Shown here piece after piece: positions 52,072-61,082 of a stretch of 64,000 nucleotides of DNA. The DNA lies in the NCBI GenBank assembly GCA_963840665.1, contig CAWIZO010000008.1, forward strand, positions 682,001-746,000. Reading direction: 5' to 3'. Under the pieces are notes generated by a model. The model worked only from the letters and a program-made list of their open reading frames with translations. It ran no database searches and had not been told where the DNA came from. Source of the DNA: DATFTE01 sp963840665 (lineage in GTDB: Bacteria > Acidobacteriota > Terriglobia > Terriglobales > Acidobacteriaceae). A program made the position numbers and the translations under genes. The stretch's first letter is position 1, and every line of letters starts with the position of its first letter.

Positions 52072-53514
52072 GTGGGCACGATTCGACGACGGATACTCCT
52101 CAATTTGTTTAAGTTCTTCGACCTGGCGCTGATGGTGTGCGCGTTCGCGCTCGCCACTCTGCCGGTGTTGCGGGAACACGGCGGCATGTCATTTACGCAG
52201 TTTCTGTCGATGCGGGTGAAGGTCGCGAATCTTGCGTTATTCCTGGCGTTTCTTGTTATCTGGCACATCATCTTTTCGGCTTTCGGCCTTTATCACTCGA
52301 AACGGTTGTCGTCGCGCGCTTCTGAACTTTTCGATGTAGTGAAGGCCAATACGACCGGGACTATCATCCTGGGAACCATGGCGGTGCTGTTCCACATCGA
52401 CATGGTCAACAGTCTTTTTCTCCTGGTGTTCTGGGTACTGGTAATCGGGCCGGGAATTCTGAGCCGTTTGCTGTTGCGTTATTTCCTCGGACGTCTGCGT
52501 ACCCATCACCGTAATTTGCGGTGCATCTTGATTGCGGGCACGAACCCGCGGGCCGTGGCCTTTGCGCGGAAACTCGAGGCCAAACCGGAATTGGGATATC
52601 GCATCGTCGGCTTCGTCGATGAAGAGTGGGCCGGAACTGAGGAATTCCACAAGACGGGCTATCCGCTTGCCGGAGGATTTGAAGATCTGACGACTCTGTT
52701 ACGCCAGAGCGTAGTCGATGAAGTTGTCATGGGATTGCCGGTGAAGTCCTGCTATTTCCAGGCGGCGCGAATCACCGCCATGTGCGAAGAGCAAGGAATT
52801 ATCGTGCGCTTCCCGTCGAGCATTTTCGATCTGAAGCTGGCGCGCACGAAGGCTGAAGATTTCGCCGGCGATTCGGTTATCACCATGTCGTCGACCGGAG
52901 CCCACGAAGATTGGCCGGCCGTCGTGAAGCGGGCAATGGATTTCGTTTTGTCTGCCATGCTGCTGATCGGACTCTCTCCCCTGCTGCTGGTCACGGCGCT
53001 GATGATCAAGTTGACTTCGCCCGGTCCAGTGTTTTTCCGGCAGAGGCGTCTGGGCACGAACAAGCGCATCTTTGAGATCTACAAATTCCGCACGATGGTG
53101 ATCGATGCCGAGCAGAAGCTGAAAGAACTGGAGAAGTTCAACGAAGCTCAAGGTCCGGTGTTCAAGATCAAGAACGATCCGCGCATCACGCCGATCGGAA
53201 AGTTTCTGCGCAAGACCAGCATCGACGAACTGCCGCAGTTGCTGAACGTCTTGAGCGGCGAGATGAGCCTGGTGGGGCCGCGACCTCTTCCGGTGCGCGA
53301 CTACGAGGGCTTCGATAAAGACTGGCAGCGGCGGCGCTTCAGCGTGCGCCCGGGCATCACTTGCCTGTGGCAGATTAACGGCCGCAGTTCCATCCCTTTT
53401 GAACAATGGATGGAGTTGGATATGCAATACATCGATAAGTGGTCGCTCTGGTTGGACGTGAAGATTTTGTACCGGACCATTCCGGCGGTACTAAAAGGAT
53501 CTGGAGCGGCGTAA
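52072..53514 (+). CDS. Polyprenyl glycosylphosphotransferase (WcaJ/WbaP family)
   Basis: Transfers the first sugar-1-phosphate to undecaprenyl phosphate, starting repeat-unit assembly. There are four N-terminal membrane helices (to about residue 145), a CoA-binding-like Rossmann domain (CILIAGTNPRAVAFARKLEA), a fifth helix (about 300) and the catalytic domain: LTSPGPVFFRQRRLGTNKRI, FEIYKFRTMV, TSIDELPQLLNVLSGEMSLV, GPRPLP, RFSVRPGITCLWQINGRSS. Length is 480 aa. The start is GTG 52072 after GAGGT. Confidence 0.9.
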   Translation: MGTIRRRILLNLFKFFDLALMVCAFALATLPVLREHGGMSFTQFLSMRVKVANLALFLAFLVIWHIIFSAFGLYHSKRLSSRASELFDVVKANTTGTIILGTMAVLFHIDMVNSLFLLVFWVLVIGPGILSRLLLRYFLGRLRTHHRNLRCILIAGTNPRAVAFARKLEAKPELGYRIVGFVDEEWAGTEEFHKTGYPLAGGFEDLTTLLRQSVVDEVVMGLPVKSCYFQAARITAMCEEQGIIVRFPSSIFDLKLARTKAEDFAGDSVITMSSTGAHEDWPAVVKRAMDFVLSAMLLIGLSPLLLVTALMIKLTSPGPVFFRQRRLGTNKRIFEIYKFRTMVIDAEQKLKELEKFNEAQGPVFKIKNDPRITPIGKFLRKTSIDELPQLLNVLSGEMSLVGPRPLPVRDYEGFDKDWQRRRFSVRPGITCLWQINGRSSIPFEQWMELDMQYIDKWSLWLDVKILYRTIPAVLKGSGAA

Positions 53515-53707
53515 GGCTTGTACCTGCGACGCTTCCTGAAGTCTTTCGTCTGCCCCCGACGAAGTGATTCTCCCCGCCGCGACCTTGTATTAGATTACTG
53601 GCCGCGCGCCCCGAAGTATCCCCTCAGAAATTCCTTCGGGCTCCTCAGTTGGACGGGTGTGAGTAGTTGAAGTTTTCTCGTTTTCAGAATTGCTTGGGAC
53701 GAACACT

Positions 53708-54550
53708 ATGGTTTCGAGATTCCGGCGGATACGTCACAAGATCATGCGAACCAAGGTTCGCGCGCCGCTTATCTGGCTGCGGCACCGCGGCCTCGACGAG
53801 AGCGACGTTTTCCTCGCTTCCTACCCCAGGTCGGGAAACACGTGGACGCGCTTCCTGCTCACCGAAGTGTTGGCGAAAGAGTCAGCCAGTTTCGATAACA
53901 TCAATTTCGTGATCCCAGAGATGGGGATTCAGGCGCGGGCGACGCTGGAACTGCCGAACGGCGGACGTCTTATTAAAACGCATGAACCGTACCGCAACGA
54001 GTACAAGCGGGCAGTCTACTTGATTCGCGATTTCCGCGACGTCGTGTTATCGCAGTACGCGCGCGAGCGCGAGTTGGGTTTGTATCAGGCGAATTTCGAT
54101 GAATATGTAGCCGCGTACCTCGAAGGCCGTCTAAGCGGATTCGGAGCCTGGCAGGAGCATCTGCCCACATGGCTTGATTCCCCGTTGGCGCGGAATGGCA
54201 ACCTGCTGATCATCAAGTTCGAAGAGATGCGCAAGAATCCCGAGCCGGCGATCGCTAAGGTCGTCGACTTCCTGGGAGTTCCGGTGAATCTCGACCGCAT
54301 TCGCGAAGCGATCACGAATAACTCGGTTGAGAGGATGCAGGCGAAGGAAAAAGCCTCGAAGACCCTGGTTAAGAGCAAAGGCGAAGAAGGCCGCTTTGTT
54401 CGCAAAGGCGCCGTGGCCGGGTGGCGTGAAAAATTCAGCGAAGAGCAGTTGCGGTTGGTGGATCAACAAGCCGGAGCGGTGCTGCAGAGAATGGGCTACC
54501 CGCTGGCGTTTCCCCCGGAAGTCAATGTCGGAGAATTCGCAACCGCATAA
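53708..54550 (+). CDS. Sulfotransferase-domain protein 1
   Basis: A PAPS-dependent sulfotransferase-fold protein of 280 aa. The 5'-phosphosulfate loop is LASYPRSGNTWTRFLL (about 37-52) and the 3'-phosphate-binding segment is YLIRDFRDVVLSQYARE (about 104-120). The C terminus has the Gly loop RKGAVAGWREKFSEEQ. It is a close homologue of the next sulfotransferase gene. Placement within the locus points to polymer or precursor sulfation. ATG 53708 is preferred over TTG 53690 because it aligns with the paralogue start. Confidence 0.87.
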   Translation: MVSRFRRIRHKIMRTKVRAPLIWLRHRGLDESDVFLASYPRSGNTWTRFLLTEVLAKESASFDNINFVIPEMGIQARATLELPNGGRLIKTHEPYRNEYKRAVYLIRDFRDVVLSQYARERELGLYQANFDEYVAAYLEGRLSGFGAWQEHLPTWLDSPLARNGNLLIIKFEEMRKNPEPAIAKVVDFLGVPVNLDRIREAITNNSVERMQAKEKASKTLVKSKGEEGRFVRKGAVAGWREKFSEEQLRLVDQQAGAVLQRMGYPLAFPPEVNVGEFATA

Positions 54551-54559
54551 GAGGACGTC

Positions 54560-54676
54560 ATGGCACAGGCGATACGACAAAACGCGATACCGGTATCTCC
54601 GCGCTCTCCGTGGCGGAGTATGCGGCGCGCGGTCGGGAGCTGGGTGGCCTATCTGGTGAGTTGGTACCGGTACTAG
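54560..54676 (+). CDS. Possible 38-aa peptide between the sulfotransferase genes
   Basis: ATG 54560 (GAGGA just upstream, 10 nt after the previous stop) to TAG 54674-54676. It encodes MAQAIRQNAIPVSPRSPWRS then MRRAVGSWVAYLVSWYRY. Basic, with an aromatic amphipathic C-terminal half. It could be a real small protein or a translational coupler; sequence alone does not decide. Confidence 0.4.
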   Translation: MAQAIRQNAIPVSPRSPWRSMRRAVGSWVAYLVSWYRY

Positions 54677-54705
54677 GAAATCTTCAAGGTTCAGGAAAGC
54701 AAGCG

Positions 54706-55539
54706 ATGCTCAAGCGACTTCGTTACCAACTTTCGAAAAGCAGTCTGCGCGTGCCTTTGGTTTGGGCGCGGCACCGCGGGGTGAAAGATCAGGATGTGTT
54801 CGTGGCGTCCTACCCGCGGTCGGGGAGCACGTGGTTACGCTTCCTGTTATTCGAAACGCTCACCAAGAACGACGCTGGATTCGACAATGTGAACCGCATG
54901 CTTCCCGACGTCGGCATGCACGCCGACGCGACTCCTCTTCTGCCCAATCAAGGCCGGCTGATCAAGACTCATGAGCCCTTTCGTCCCGCTTACAAGCGGG
55001 CCGTCTATGTGGTGCGCGATGTTCGCGACGTGGTGCTCTCCGAGTATGCCTACCAGAACGCGCTGGGACGCATCGAGCGAACGTTTGATGACTATCTGAC
55101 GGACTTTTTGAATGGAACCGCGACAGGCTATGGATCGTGGCAGGAGCATGTGCGCGGATGGATCGATTCCCCACTGGCTGGCAACGGGAATCTGTTGGTT
55201 GTGCGCTATCGCGATCTGCGCAAGGACACGCAGACCTACCTGCAGCGCATCGTGGACTTCCTCGGAGTCGACGTAGACCGACAGATGATCGTGAGGGCAG
55301 TTCAGAATAATGAGTTCCAGAAGATGCGCGCCAAGGAAGACAAGAGTCCGCAGCTCGGGAAGTCCGTCGAGGGAGAAAGTCGCTTCGTCCGGAAAGGTAC
55401 GGTGGGCGGCTGGAGAGAGCAACTCACCCCTGAGCAGTTACTGAGAATCGAAGAGAAGACGGGTACAATGCTGACTCGCCTGAGATTTGGGTCTTCCTTC
55501 GAAGATGTGCTGACGCCGAACGCCGCCAGCGCCGATTAG
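54706..55539 (+). CDS. Sulfotransferase-domain protein 2
   Basis: 277 aa from ATG 54706, which aligns with the start of the paralogue. The PAPS loop is VASYPRSGSTWLRFLL and the 3' site is YVVRDVRDVVLSEYAYQ; the C-terminal RKGTVGGWREQLTPEQ loop is kept. The N-terminal RVPLVWARHRGVKDQDVFVA matches APLIWLRHRGLDESDVFLA of copy 1, so the pair arose by duplication and has diverged, perhaps to sulfate different hydroxyls. Confidence 0.87.
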   Translation: MLKRLRYQLSKSSLRVPLVWARHRGVKDQDVFVASYPRSGSTWLRFLLFETLTKNDAGFDNVNRMLPDVGMHADATPLLPNQGRLIKTHEPFRPAYKRAVYVVRDVRDVVLSEYAYQNALGRIERTFDDYLTDFLNGTATGYGSWQEHVRGWIDSPLAGNGNLLVVRYRDLRKDTQTYLQRIVDFLGVDVDRQMIVRAVQNNEFQKMRAKEDKSPQLGKSVEGESRFVRKGTVGGWREQLTPEQLLRIEEKTGTMLTRLRFGSSFEDVLTPNAASAD

Positions 55540-55569
55540 CGATAAGTTTGTGGGCCCCAGAAGGAGTTT

Positions 55570-57141
55570 ATGTTGGATCAAAGAGTGAACAGGACGACGG
55601 AGCGCACAGATAAGTTGTTTCCTCTGCTGGTGCCCTTTGGTTTCGCGGCCTTGGGATTGGTGCTAGGGCTGTTTCTTGTGACCGTCGCGGGCGTCCTGCA
55701 GAAGCATAGCCACCGCTATGCGGAAATGATTGCCTTCGCTTCGTTCTTCATTGTGCCGGTGCTCATCGCTTACGGGTGGACTGCGTTCAAACAGGCAGTT
55801 CAGACCGGCAAAACTCTCTTCAAGAATCTTTATTGGTATCACTACCTGTGGGCCCTGCTCTTCCTAAGCATGCTTACATGGCGCAAGCGCGATATCAGCG
55901 AAATCCGCGCCGAACCTGTGGACACATTTGCCGCGGTTCGTCTGGTCACAGTGACTGTAGTCGGCTCCATTTTGCTCTACCGTTTGTTCACACGTCGCAC
56001 AGACTGGCTCAGATCATGGTTTCGGGGAATCCCCGGGACCCTGATGCTCTTTGTCCTGGCCGCTTTGTGCTCTTGCTTCTGGTCAATCTACTGGCAGTGG
56101 ACGCTCTACAAGGCTTGCGAGTATGCCGTAGACGTAGCCATGCTGGCCGCAGTACTGGCCGTCATCCAGACTCCTGACGAGTTCAAACACTTATTTGACT
56201 GGACGTGGATGTGGTACGGAATTCTGCTGGGCATGTGCTGGTTGGGCGCCGCGCTATGGCCCGATATCGCGCTGACCAAGCAGATGGAATACGGCGAGTC
56301 GGGCATTGGATTGATCCCGGTGCAGTTGAGCGGCGTCTTCCCTGACGTTTCCGCAAACCGCGTGGGCGAATACTCAGCCCTGCTGTGTTGTGTGGCCCTG
56401 GCGCGATTATTGCCGGTGAAGGGCTGGCATCGCGTGATGAAGAGTTGGTACAGCTGGATGTTTCTCGCGTCCTTCACTACGATGATTTTCGCGCAGACAC
56501 GCTCTGCGATTCTGGGATTTGGCGTCGGCGTCTTCTTCATCTTTTTGTTCTCTGGCAGGGTTCGCCTGGGAACGGTCATCGTCGTCGGTTCGGTGTTATT
56601 CATCGTGATCACCGGGTCGGGGGGCATCTTGTATGACTATTTACGACGCGGCCAGACTCCTGCGGAAATGGCGACGTTGACCGGCCGCATCCAGTGGTGG
56701 GAATTTGCCTGGAAGAAATTCACCGATGCACCGCTGACAGGATTCGGGGCGTGGGCTGCCGGCCGATTCCTGATCATGGGCGCGATCGGTAATAACATCG
56801 GCAGTATGCACAGCGACTGGGTAGAGGTTCTGGTGGGCACCGGTTTCGCGGGTATCATCCCATTAGTAGCCACTTTGGCGCTGGGTTGGGGCAATCTGAT
56901 TCGGTATGTTCGCGATTTCTCCCTGAGTCCACTGGAGCGGCAACTGGCGCTCGAGGCTATCGGCGTATTCTCGGTGGTCTGCACGCGTACCATCTTTAGC
57001 ACTGACTTCACCTGGCATTGCCCACTGTCGTTCTGGATTCCGCTCGGATTCGCGGAATACTTGAGACGCCGTTATTGGGCGACCGAAACGTATCGCGCCT
57101 ATCCTGCTTTCGCGACCAGCCTAGGATCGAGCCGCGGATAG
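55570..57141 (+). CDS. O-antigen polymerase/ligase-family membrane protein (Wzy/WaaL-like)
   Basis: A 523-aa protein with about 11-12 membrane helices and the O-antigen ligase superfamily core: FAQTRSAILGFGVGVFFIF, a large periplasmic loop, and RIQWWEFAWKKFTDAPLTGF. The GxGxxx and His-containing loop (SMHSDWVEVLVGTGFAG) is the family's characteristic segment. It polymerises or transfers repeat units in the periplasm. AAGGAG directly precedes ATG 55570. Confidence 0.87.
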   Translation: MLDQRVNRTTERTDKLFPLLVPFGFAALGLVLGLFLVTVAGVLQKHSHRYAEMIAFASFFIVPVLIAYGWTAFKQAVQTGKTLFKNLYWYHYLWALLFLSMLTWRKRDISEIRAEPVDTFAAVRLVTVTVVGSILLYRLFTRRTDWLRSWFRGIPGTLMLFVLAALCSCFWSIYWQWTLYKACEYAVDVAMLAAVLAVIQTPDEFKHLFDWTWMWYGILLGMCWLGAALWPDIALTKQMEYGESGIGLIPVQLSGVFPDVSANRVGEYSALLCCVALARLLPVKGWHRVMKSWYSWMFLASFTTMIFAQTRSAILGFGVGVFFIFLFSGRVRLGTVIVVGSVLFIVITGSGGILYDYLRRGQTPAEMATLTGRIQWWEFAWKKFTDAPLTGFGAWAAGRFLIMGAIGNNIGSMHSDWVEVLVGTGFAGIIPLVATLALGWGNLIRYVRDFSLSPLERQLALEAIGVFSVVCTRTIFSTDFTWHCPLSFWIPLGFAEYLRRRYWATETYRAYPAFATSLGSSRG

Positions 57142-57253
57142 CTCTTCCCGATTCGGGTCGCGTTTTCTGGAATTTGGGTTGTTCGTCACATCGGTGATTC
57201 GATGAGCCGCACTTACAATTCGGAAGTATGCATACTCCTCCGAAGACGCGGTT

Positions 57254-58501
57254 ATGACCGGGACCCGAGCATCAGAATGTTCCGCAACTCTTGAGGCTGT
57301 CGAGGTTCGAGCGTTTCCGTGGAAAGCTTCGCTTTCGGTTCTGGCACTCGTTGTGGTGGGTTGCAATCGGCTCATCGCTTCTGACATTCATAAAGACTGG
57401 CTCAACGTTGTTCCCACGATTGCGACCCTGTTTCTAACTTACGTGGTCGCATCGGAGGGAAAGCAGAACCTGAAATCATTTCTGTTTTCCCGATGGTTTC
57501 GCTCATTGATGCTGGTTGTGTTGATGCTGGCCACTGTGGAATTTGTTCTACGCACGGCCAGGTATCATCGGGCCCTACTTTACGAACGCCAAGGAAATCT
57601 GCTCTTCACTCCGGTACCGAATCAGGAGTACACAGAAAAGGTTTCGCTCAGTAGCTCGAAAACGAACGACCTCGGGTTACGTGGGGGAACCCTGGATCTA
57701 CTTGGCAGCACAACAAAGATCCTGGCGCTGGGTGACTCAGTAACTTATGGGTACGGATTGGGTGATGCAGACACCTACCCTGCAAGGCTGAAAAATGCGC
57801 TCGACCTGAAGTTTCCCGGTCGGTACACAGTGGCGAACGGCGGCGTCAACGCTTATCCAATCAGCTTCGAGCACCAGAAATTTCTCTACCTTTGGGCAAA
57901 GGGTCTTCATCCCGATGTAGTGATCGTCGGATACAGTTTCAACGAAGGTCGCCTGGGACATCTAGTGGGCAGCGACGAAAAGACCAAGTCTGAATTTGCA
58001 GATCGTGTCCACGTGAAGAATTTCCTTCGTACCTTCGCGCTCTACAACGTGATTGTCGAGAACTGGGCGCGTTGGGGATACGACAAGATGACCCGGAACA
58101 TGGTTCCCGGTACGAACTTCGTATCCTTGTCACCGGAAGACGTAAATGTCATTTACGCCCGTCAGCTTCAGGCGTTTGTTGATGACCTGCAGGCTTACCA
58201 GGTAAAGCCGTTATTCCTGCTCTTCTGCGGTTATGATGCACGCATCGACAACTACGACGATTCCGGACCGTATCAGAAAGTGTTCCGAAGTTTTGCCGAG
58301 GCACATGGCATTCCGCTCCTTCGGAGCAAAGAAGGGTTGCTGAAGAACCAAGAGCAGACCGACAAGCTTCGTCCCTATTTTCAGGACTTATCCCATATGA
58401 AGCCGGTGGGAACGGCGAAAGTGGGAGAGATGATCGCGGAAGCCGTACCGCGATTGCTCGAACATCCGCCGGCGAGTTGGCAATACACCGCTATCCACTA
58501 G
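57254..58501 (+). CDS. SGNH/GDSL hydrolase with N-terminal membrane helices
   Basis: A 415-aa protein with three hydrophobic segments in the first 110 residues, then an SGNH domain: block I ILALGDSVTYGYGLGDADTY with the nucleophile Ser, block II Gly in NGGVNAYPI, block III Asn in VGYSFNEGRLG, and block V D-x-x-H in DLSHMKPVG. Domain order and context suggest periplasmic acetylation or deacetylation of the polymer, as for AlgX/AlgJ-type or PatB-type proteins. Confidence 0.8.
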   Translation: MTGTRASECSATLEAVEVRAFPWKASLSVLALVVVGCNRLIASDIHKDWLNVVPTIATLFLTYVVASEGKQNLKSFLFSRWFRSLMLVVLMLATVEFVLRTARYHRALLYERQGNLLFTPVPNQEYTEKVSLSSSKTNDLGLRGGTLDLLGSTTKILALGDSVTYGYGLGDADTYPARLKNALDLKFPGRYTVANGGVNAYPISFEHQKFLYLWAKGLHPDVVIVGYSFNEGRLGHLVGSDEKTKSEFADRVHVKNFLRTFALYNVIVENWARWGYDKMTRNMVPGTNFVSLSPEDVNVIYARQLQAFVDDLQAYQVKPLFLLFCGYDARIDNYDDSGPYQKVFRSFAEAHGIPLLRSKEGLLKNQEQTDKLRPYFQDLSHMKPVGTAKVGEMIAEAVPRLLEHPPASWQYTAIH

Positions 58502-58577
58502 CTTCCTTTCACAGAACCTAACTGCGCTAAACTTCGAAAACGACAAATCCCCACCTCCAGGCCGAACGGAGAGCACG

Positions 58578-60227
58578 TTGAAGCACACGCTGGTGTCTTT
58601 GGGTTGGAAACAATCGATTATTGCGTTGGGAATACTTGGATCGTTGATGACTTTCGGCCGCGTGGTATCCGGCGCAAGTTCTGACAAGGAAGTCGTCCTT
58701 CAACCGGGCGACAATGTGCAGGAGATAGTGGACCGCAATTCCTCCGGGACTGTGTTTCATTTCAAAGCTGGGTTGTATCGCGGGCTTTCGATTGTCCCCA
58801 AGGATCGTGACGTATTCGAAGGAGACAATGGCGCGATTTTGACGGGAGCGCAGGTTCTGCGCTTCGAGCGGCGCGGAAACTATTGGGTAGCGGCCGGTAG
58901 AACCAACCCTGATGAAGACGAGGCCATGCGCCGCGGATCGGCGGTGCAGACGCCGGGTGGCGGTGGTGGCGGACAACGTGGGCAAGGACAAGGCGGCGGA
59001 CGCGGTGGGTTTGGTGGACCTCGTATTGGCCCCTTCGGTTGGCCCGCTGGCGGCGGAGGTGGTGGAGGCGGACGACGTCAGGGCGGTGGCGGTCAGGGTG
59101 GTGGTGGCGGCCAAGGCGGTCCCAACGCCGAGTATCGCGGACGTTGTCAGCCGGAATATCCGCTGTGCATCTACCCCGAAGACATTTTCGTCGATGAGCT
59201 ACCGCTGGTTCGAGTGCAGACACAGGGAGAGTTGGGTGCGGGCCGCTGGTGGTCCGATGCTTCCGCCGGCGAAATCTACTTGACGGACGATCCCACCGGA
59301 AAAAAAGTGGAGATGAGCTTGACGCGCAAGGCGTTCTCCGGAAATGCAAAAGGTGTAACAATTCGCGGGTTGGTGATTGAAAAGTACGCCCAGCCTGCGG
59401 GAGAAGCAGCGATCGACGGCAAAAACGCCGAGGAGTGGACGGTCGAACAGAACGAGACCCGCTTCAATCACGCTTCCGGAATTCGTGCCAACACGAGATG
59501 GAAAGTTCTGAACAACAAGACTCACCACAATGGCGAAGCCGGCATGGGTGGCAGCGGACGCGACATTCTGGTCGAGGGCAACGAGATGTACAAGAACAAC
59601 TACGCGGGATACTGGCCCGGGTGGGAATCGGGGGGTGCAAAGTTTGTTCTGACAGAAAATCTGGTCGTGAGGAACAACTTCTCGCACGACAATATTGGCC
59701 CCGGATTATGGACCGACATCAGCAACAACAACACGTTGTATGAAGGAAACCGGACCACCAATAACACTGAGGGGATTTTTCACGAGATCAGCTTCAAGGC
59801 CATCATCCGTAACAATACGATCTGGGAAGACGGCAACAATACATTCGGACATCACGATGTCGATGCCGGCATCCTGATCGGGGAATCGCAGGATGTCGAA
59901 GTCTACGGAAATACCATCACCAACTGTAAGAACGGCATTCTTGGACGCCAACTCAACCGCGAAGAAGACCGGCAGCGGTACCGCTCAGACCGGCCCTATG
60001 TGATCAAGAATCTTTATGTGCACGACAACGTCATTACGCAGCAGACCGGAATTGCAATCGGCATCATCAAACCCGCTCCCCATGTAAGTGACGAAGTTTT
60101 TAAAGGATGGGGCAATCGGGTGGAGCACAACACGATCAAGGCCAATTCCAACGACAAGCCTTTTGCCTGGAATAACGAGCGCTATTCGGATAGTGAGTTT
60201 CAACAGATGATGGCGAAGGAGCGATAG
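58578..60227 (+). CDS. Right-handed beta-helix protein with Gly-rich insert
   Basis: A 549-aa exported protein. An N-terminal hydrophobic segment leads into VLQPGDNVQEIVDRNSSGTV, a pectate-lyase-like start. Residues about 128-182 are an inserted Gly/Gln/Arg-rich stretch (GGGGGGQRGQGQGGGRGGFG style). The parallel beta-helix follows with Asn-rich coils (HNGEAGMGGSGRDILVEGNE, NNTLYEGNRTTNNTEGIFHE). It may be a polysaccharide lyase or C5-epimerase acting on the polymer in the periplasm; catalytic residues cannot be assigned. The start is TTG 58578 after GGAGAG. Confidence 0.8.
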   Translation: MKHTLVSLGWKQSIIALGILGSLMTFGRVVSGASSDKEVVLQPGDNVQEIVDRNSSGTVFHFKAGLYRGLSIVPKDRDVFEGDNGAILTGAQVLRFERRGNYWVAAGRTNPDEDEAMRRGSAVQTPGGGGGGQRGQGQGGGRGGFGGPRIGPFGWPAGGGGGGGGRRQGGGGQGGGGGQGGPNAEYRGRCQPEYPLCIYPEDIFVDELPLVRVQTQGELGAGRWWSDASAGEIYLTDDPTGKKVEMSLTRKAFSGNAKGVTIRGLVIEKYAQPAGEAAIDGKNAEEWTVEQNETRFNHASGIRANTRWKVLNNKTHHNGEAGMGGSGRDILVEGNEMYKNNYAGYWPGWESGGAKFVLTENLVVRNNFSHDNIGPGLWTDISNNNTLYEGNRTTNNTEGIFHEISFKAIIRNNTIWEDGNNTFGHHDVDAGILIGESQDVEVYGNTITNCKNGILGRQLNREEDRQRYRSDRPYVIKNLYVHDNVITQQTGIAIGIIKPAPHVSDEVFKGWGNRVEHNTIKANSNDKPFAWNNERYSDSEFQQMMAKER

Positions 60228-60269
60228 AGCCCCGGACCCCCTGTTTCCAAGTTCTAGGACTCCAAATCC

Positions 60270-61082
60270 ATGTCACACAATAAAGTGGTTGTCACAACAA
60301 GCTGGGATGACGGTGACCGCGCCGACTTAAAGTTGGCGGATTTGCTCCACGCTCGTGGGGTGACGGGAACTTTATATGTCCCAATCGAGCCGTTCCAAGG
60401 CCATCCTTCACTTACGCGAAGCGAGTTGCGTATGCTATCGGATGCGGGCTTTGAGATCGGCGCTCACGGCGTGGATCACGAGCACATGCCGAGTCTGTCT
60501 CGGGAGCAGACGTTGACGGTCGTGCGCGAGTGCAAGAACCGTCTGGAGTGGATGGTGGGGCAACCGGTGCGCATGTTCTGCTATCCGGGCGGCCATTACA
60601 CTCCCACGACGGTGCGTTGTCTCGCGGACACCGGATATTACGGCGCGCGTACTACACGGATGCTTGCCACGCGTTCAAGTTTCGGTCGTTTCGAGATGCC
60701 GACGACGGTGCAGGCGTATCCGCATAGCGGCTTCACCTACTTGAAGAACACGCTGAAAGCACGCCGCCCCGCCCGTCTTCTTAATTACGTAAAGGGCGGT
60801 ACTCACGGATGGGTACAATTAGGCAAACGCACCTTCGATCGGGTGCTGCGCGACGGTGGCGTCTGGCACCTTTACGGACATTCATGGGAGATTGAAGCAC
60901 ACGGCCTGTGGGATGGCCTGGCGGAACTCATGGATTACGTCGGCGGCCGCGAAGGAGTTGCGTACTTGACCAACGGCCAAGCCTTGGCCATGCTTCAACC
61001 CGGCATTGACGCGATTCGGGAGAGAGCGCAGACACGTGAAGATCCTGCTCGTCCACAACAAGTATCAACAGCCGGGCGGTGA
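60270..61082 (+). CDS. Polysaccharide deacetylase (NodB fold, CE4)
   Basis: A 270-aa NodB-fold enzyme. Motif 1 is TTSWDDGDRADLKLAD with the catalytic and metal Asp, motif 2 is GAHGVDHEHMPSLS with the metal His pair, motif 3 is FCYPGGHY, and motif 5 is WHLYGHSWEIE. It lacks a signal peptide, so it would act on a cytoplasmic glycolipid precursor or be a divergent amidase. Its last 47 nt overlap the next gene. A CGGACCCCC motif lies in the 42-nt spacer before it. Confidence 0.85.
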   Translation: MSHNKVVVTTSWDDGDRADLKLADLLHARGVTGTLYVPIEPFQGHPSLTRSELRMLSDAGFEIGAHGVDHEHMPSLSREQTLTVVRECKNRLEWMVGQPVRMFCYPGGHYTPTTVRCLADTGYYGARTTRMLATRSSFGRFEMPTTVQAYPHSGFTYLKNTLKARRPARLLNYVKGGTHGWVQLGKRTFDRVLRDGGVWHLYGHSWEIEAHGLWDGLAELMDYVGGREGVAYLTNGQALAMLQPGIDAIRERAQTREDPARPQQVSTAGR

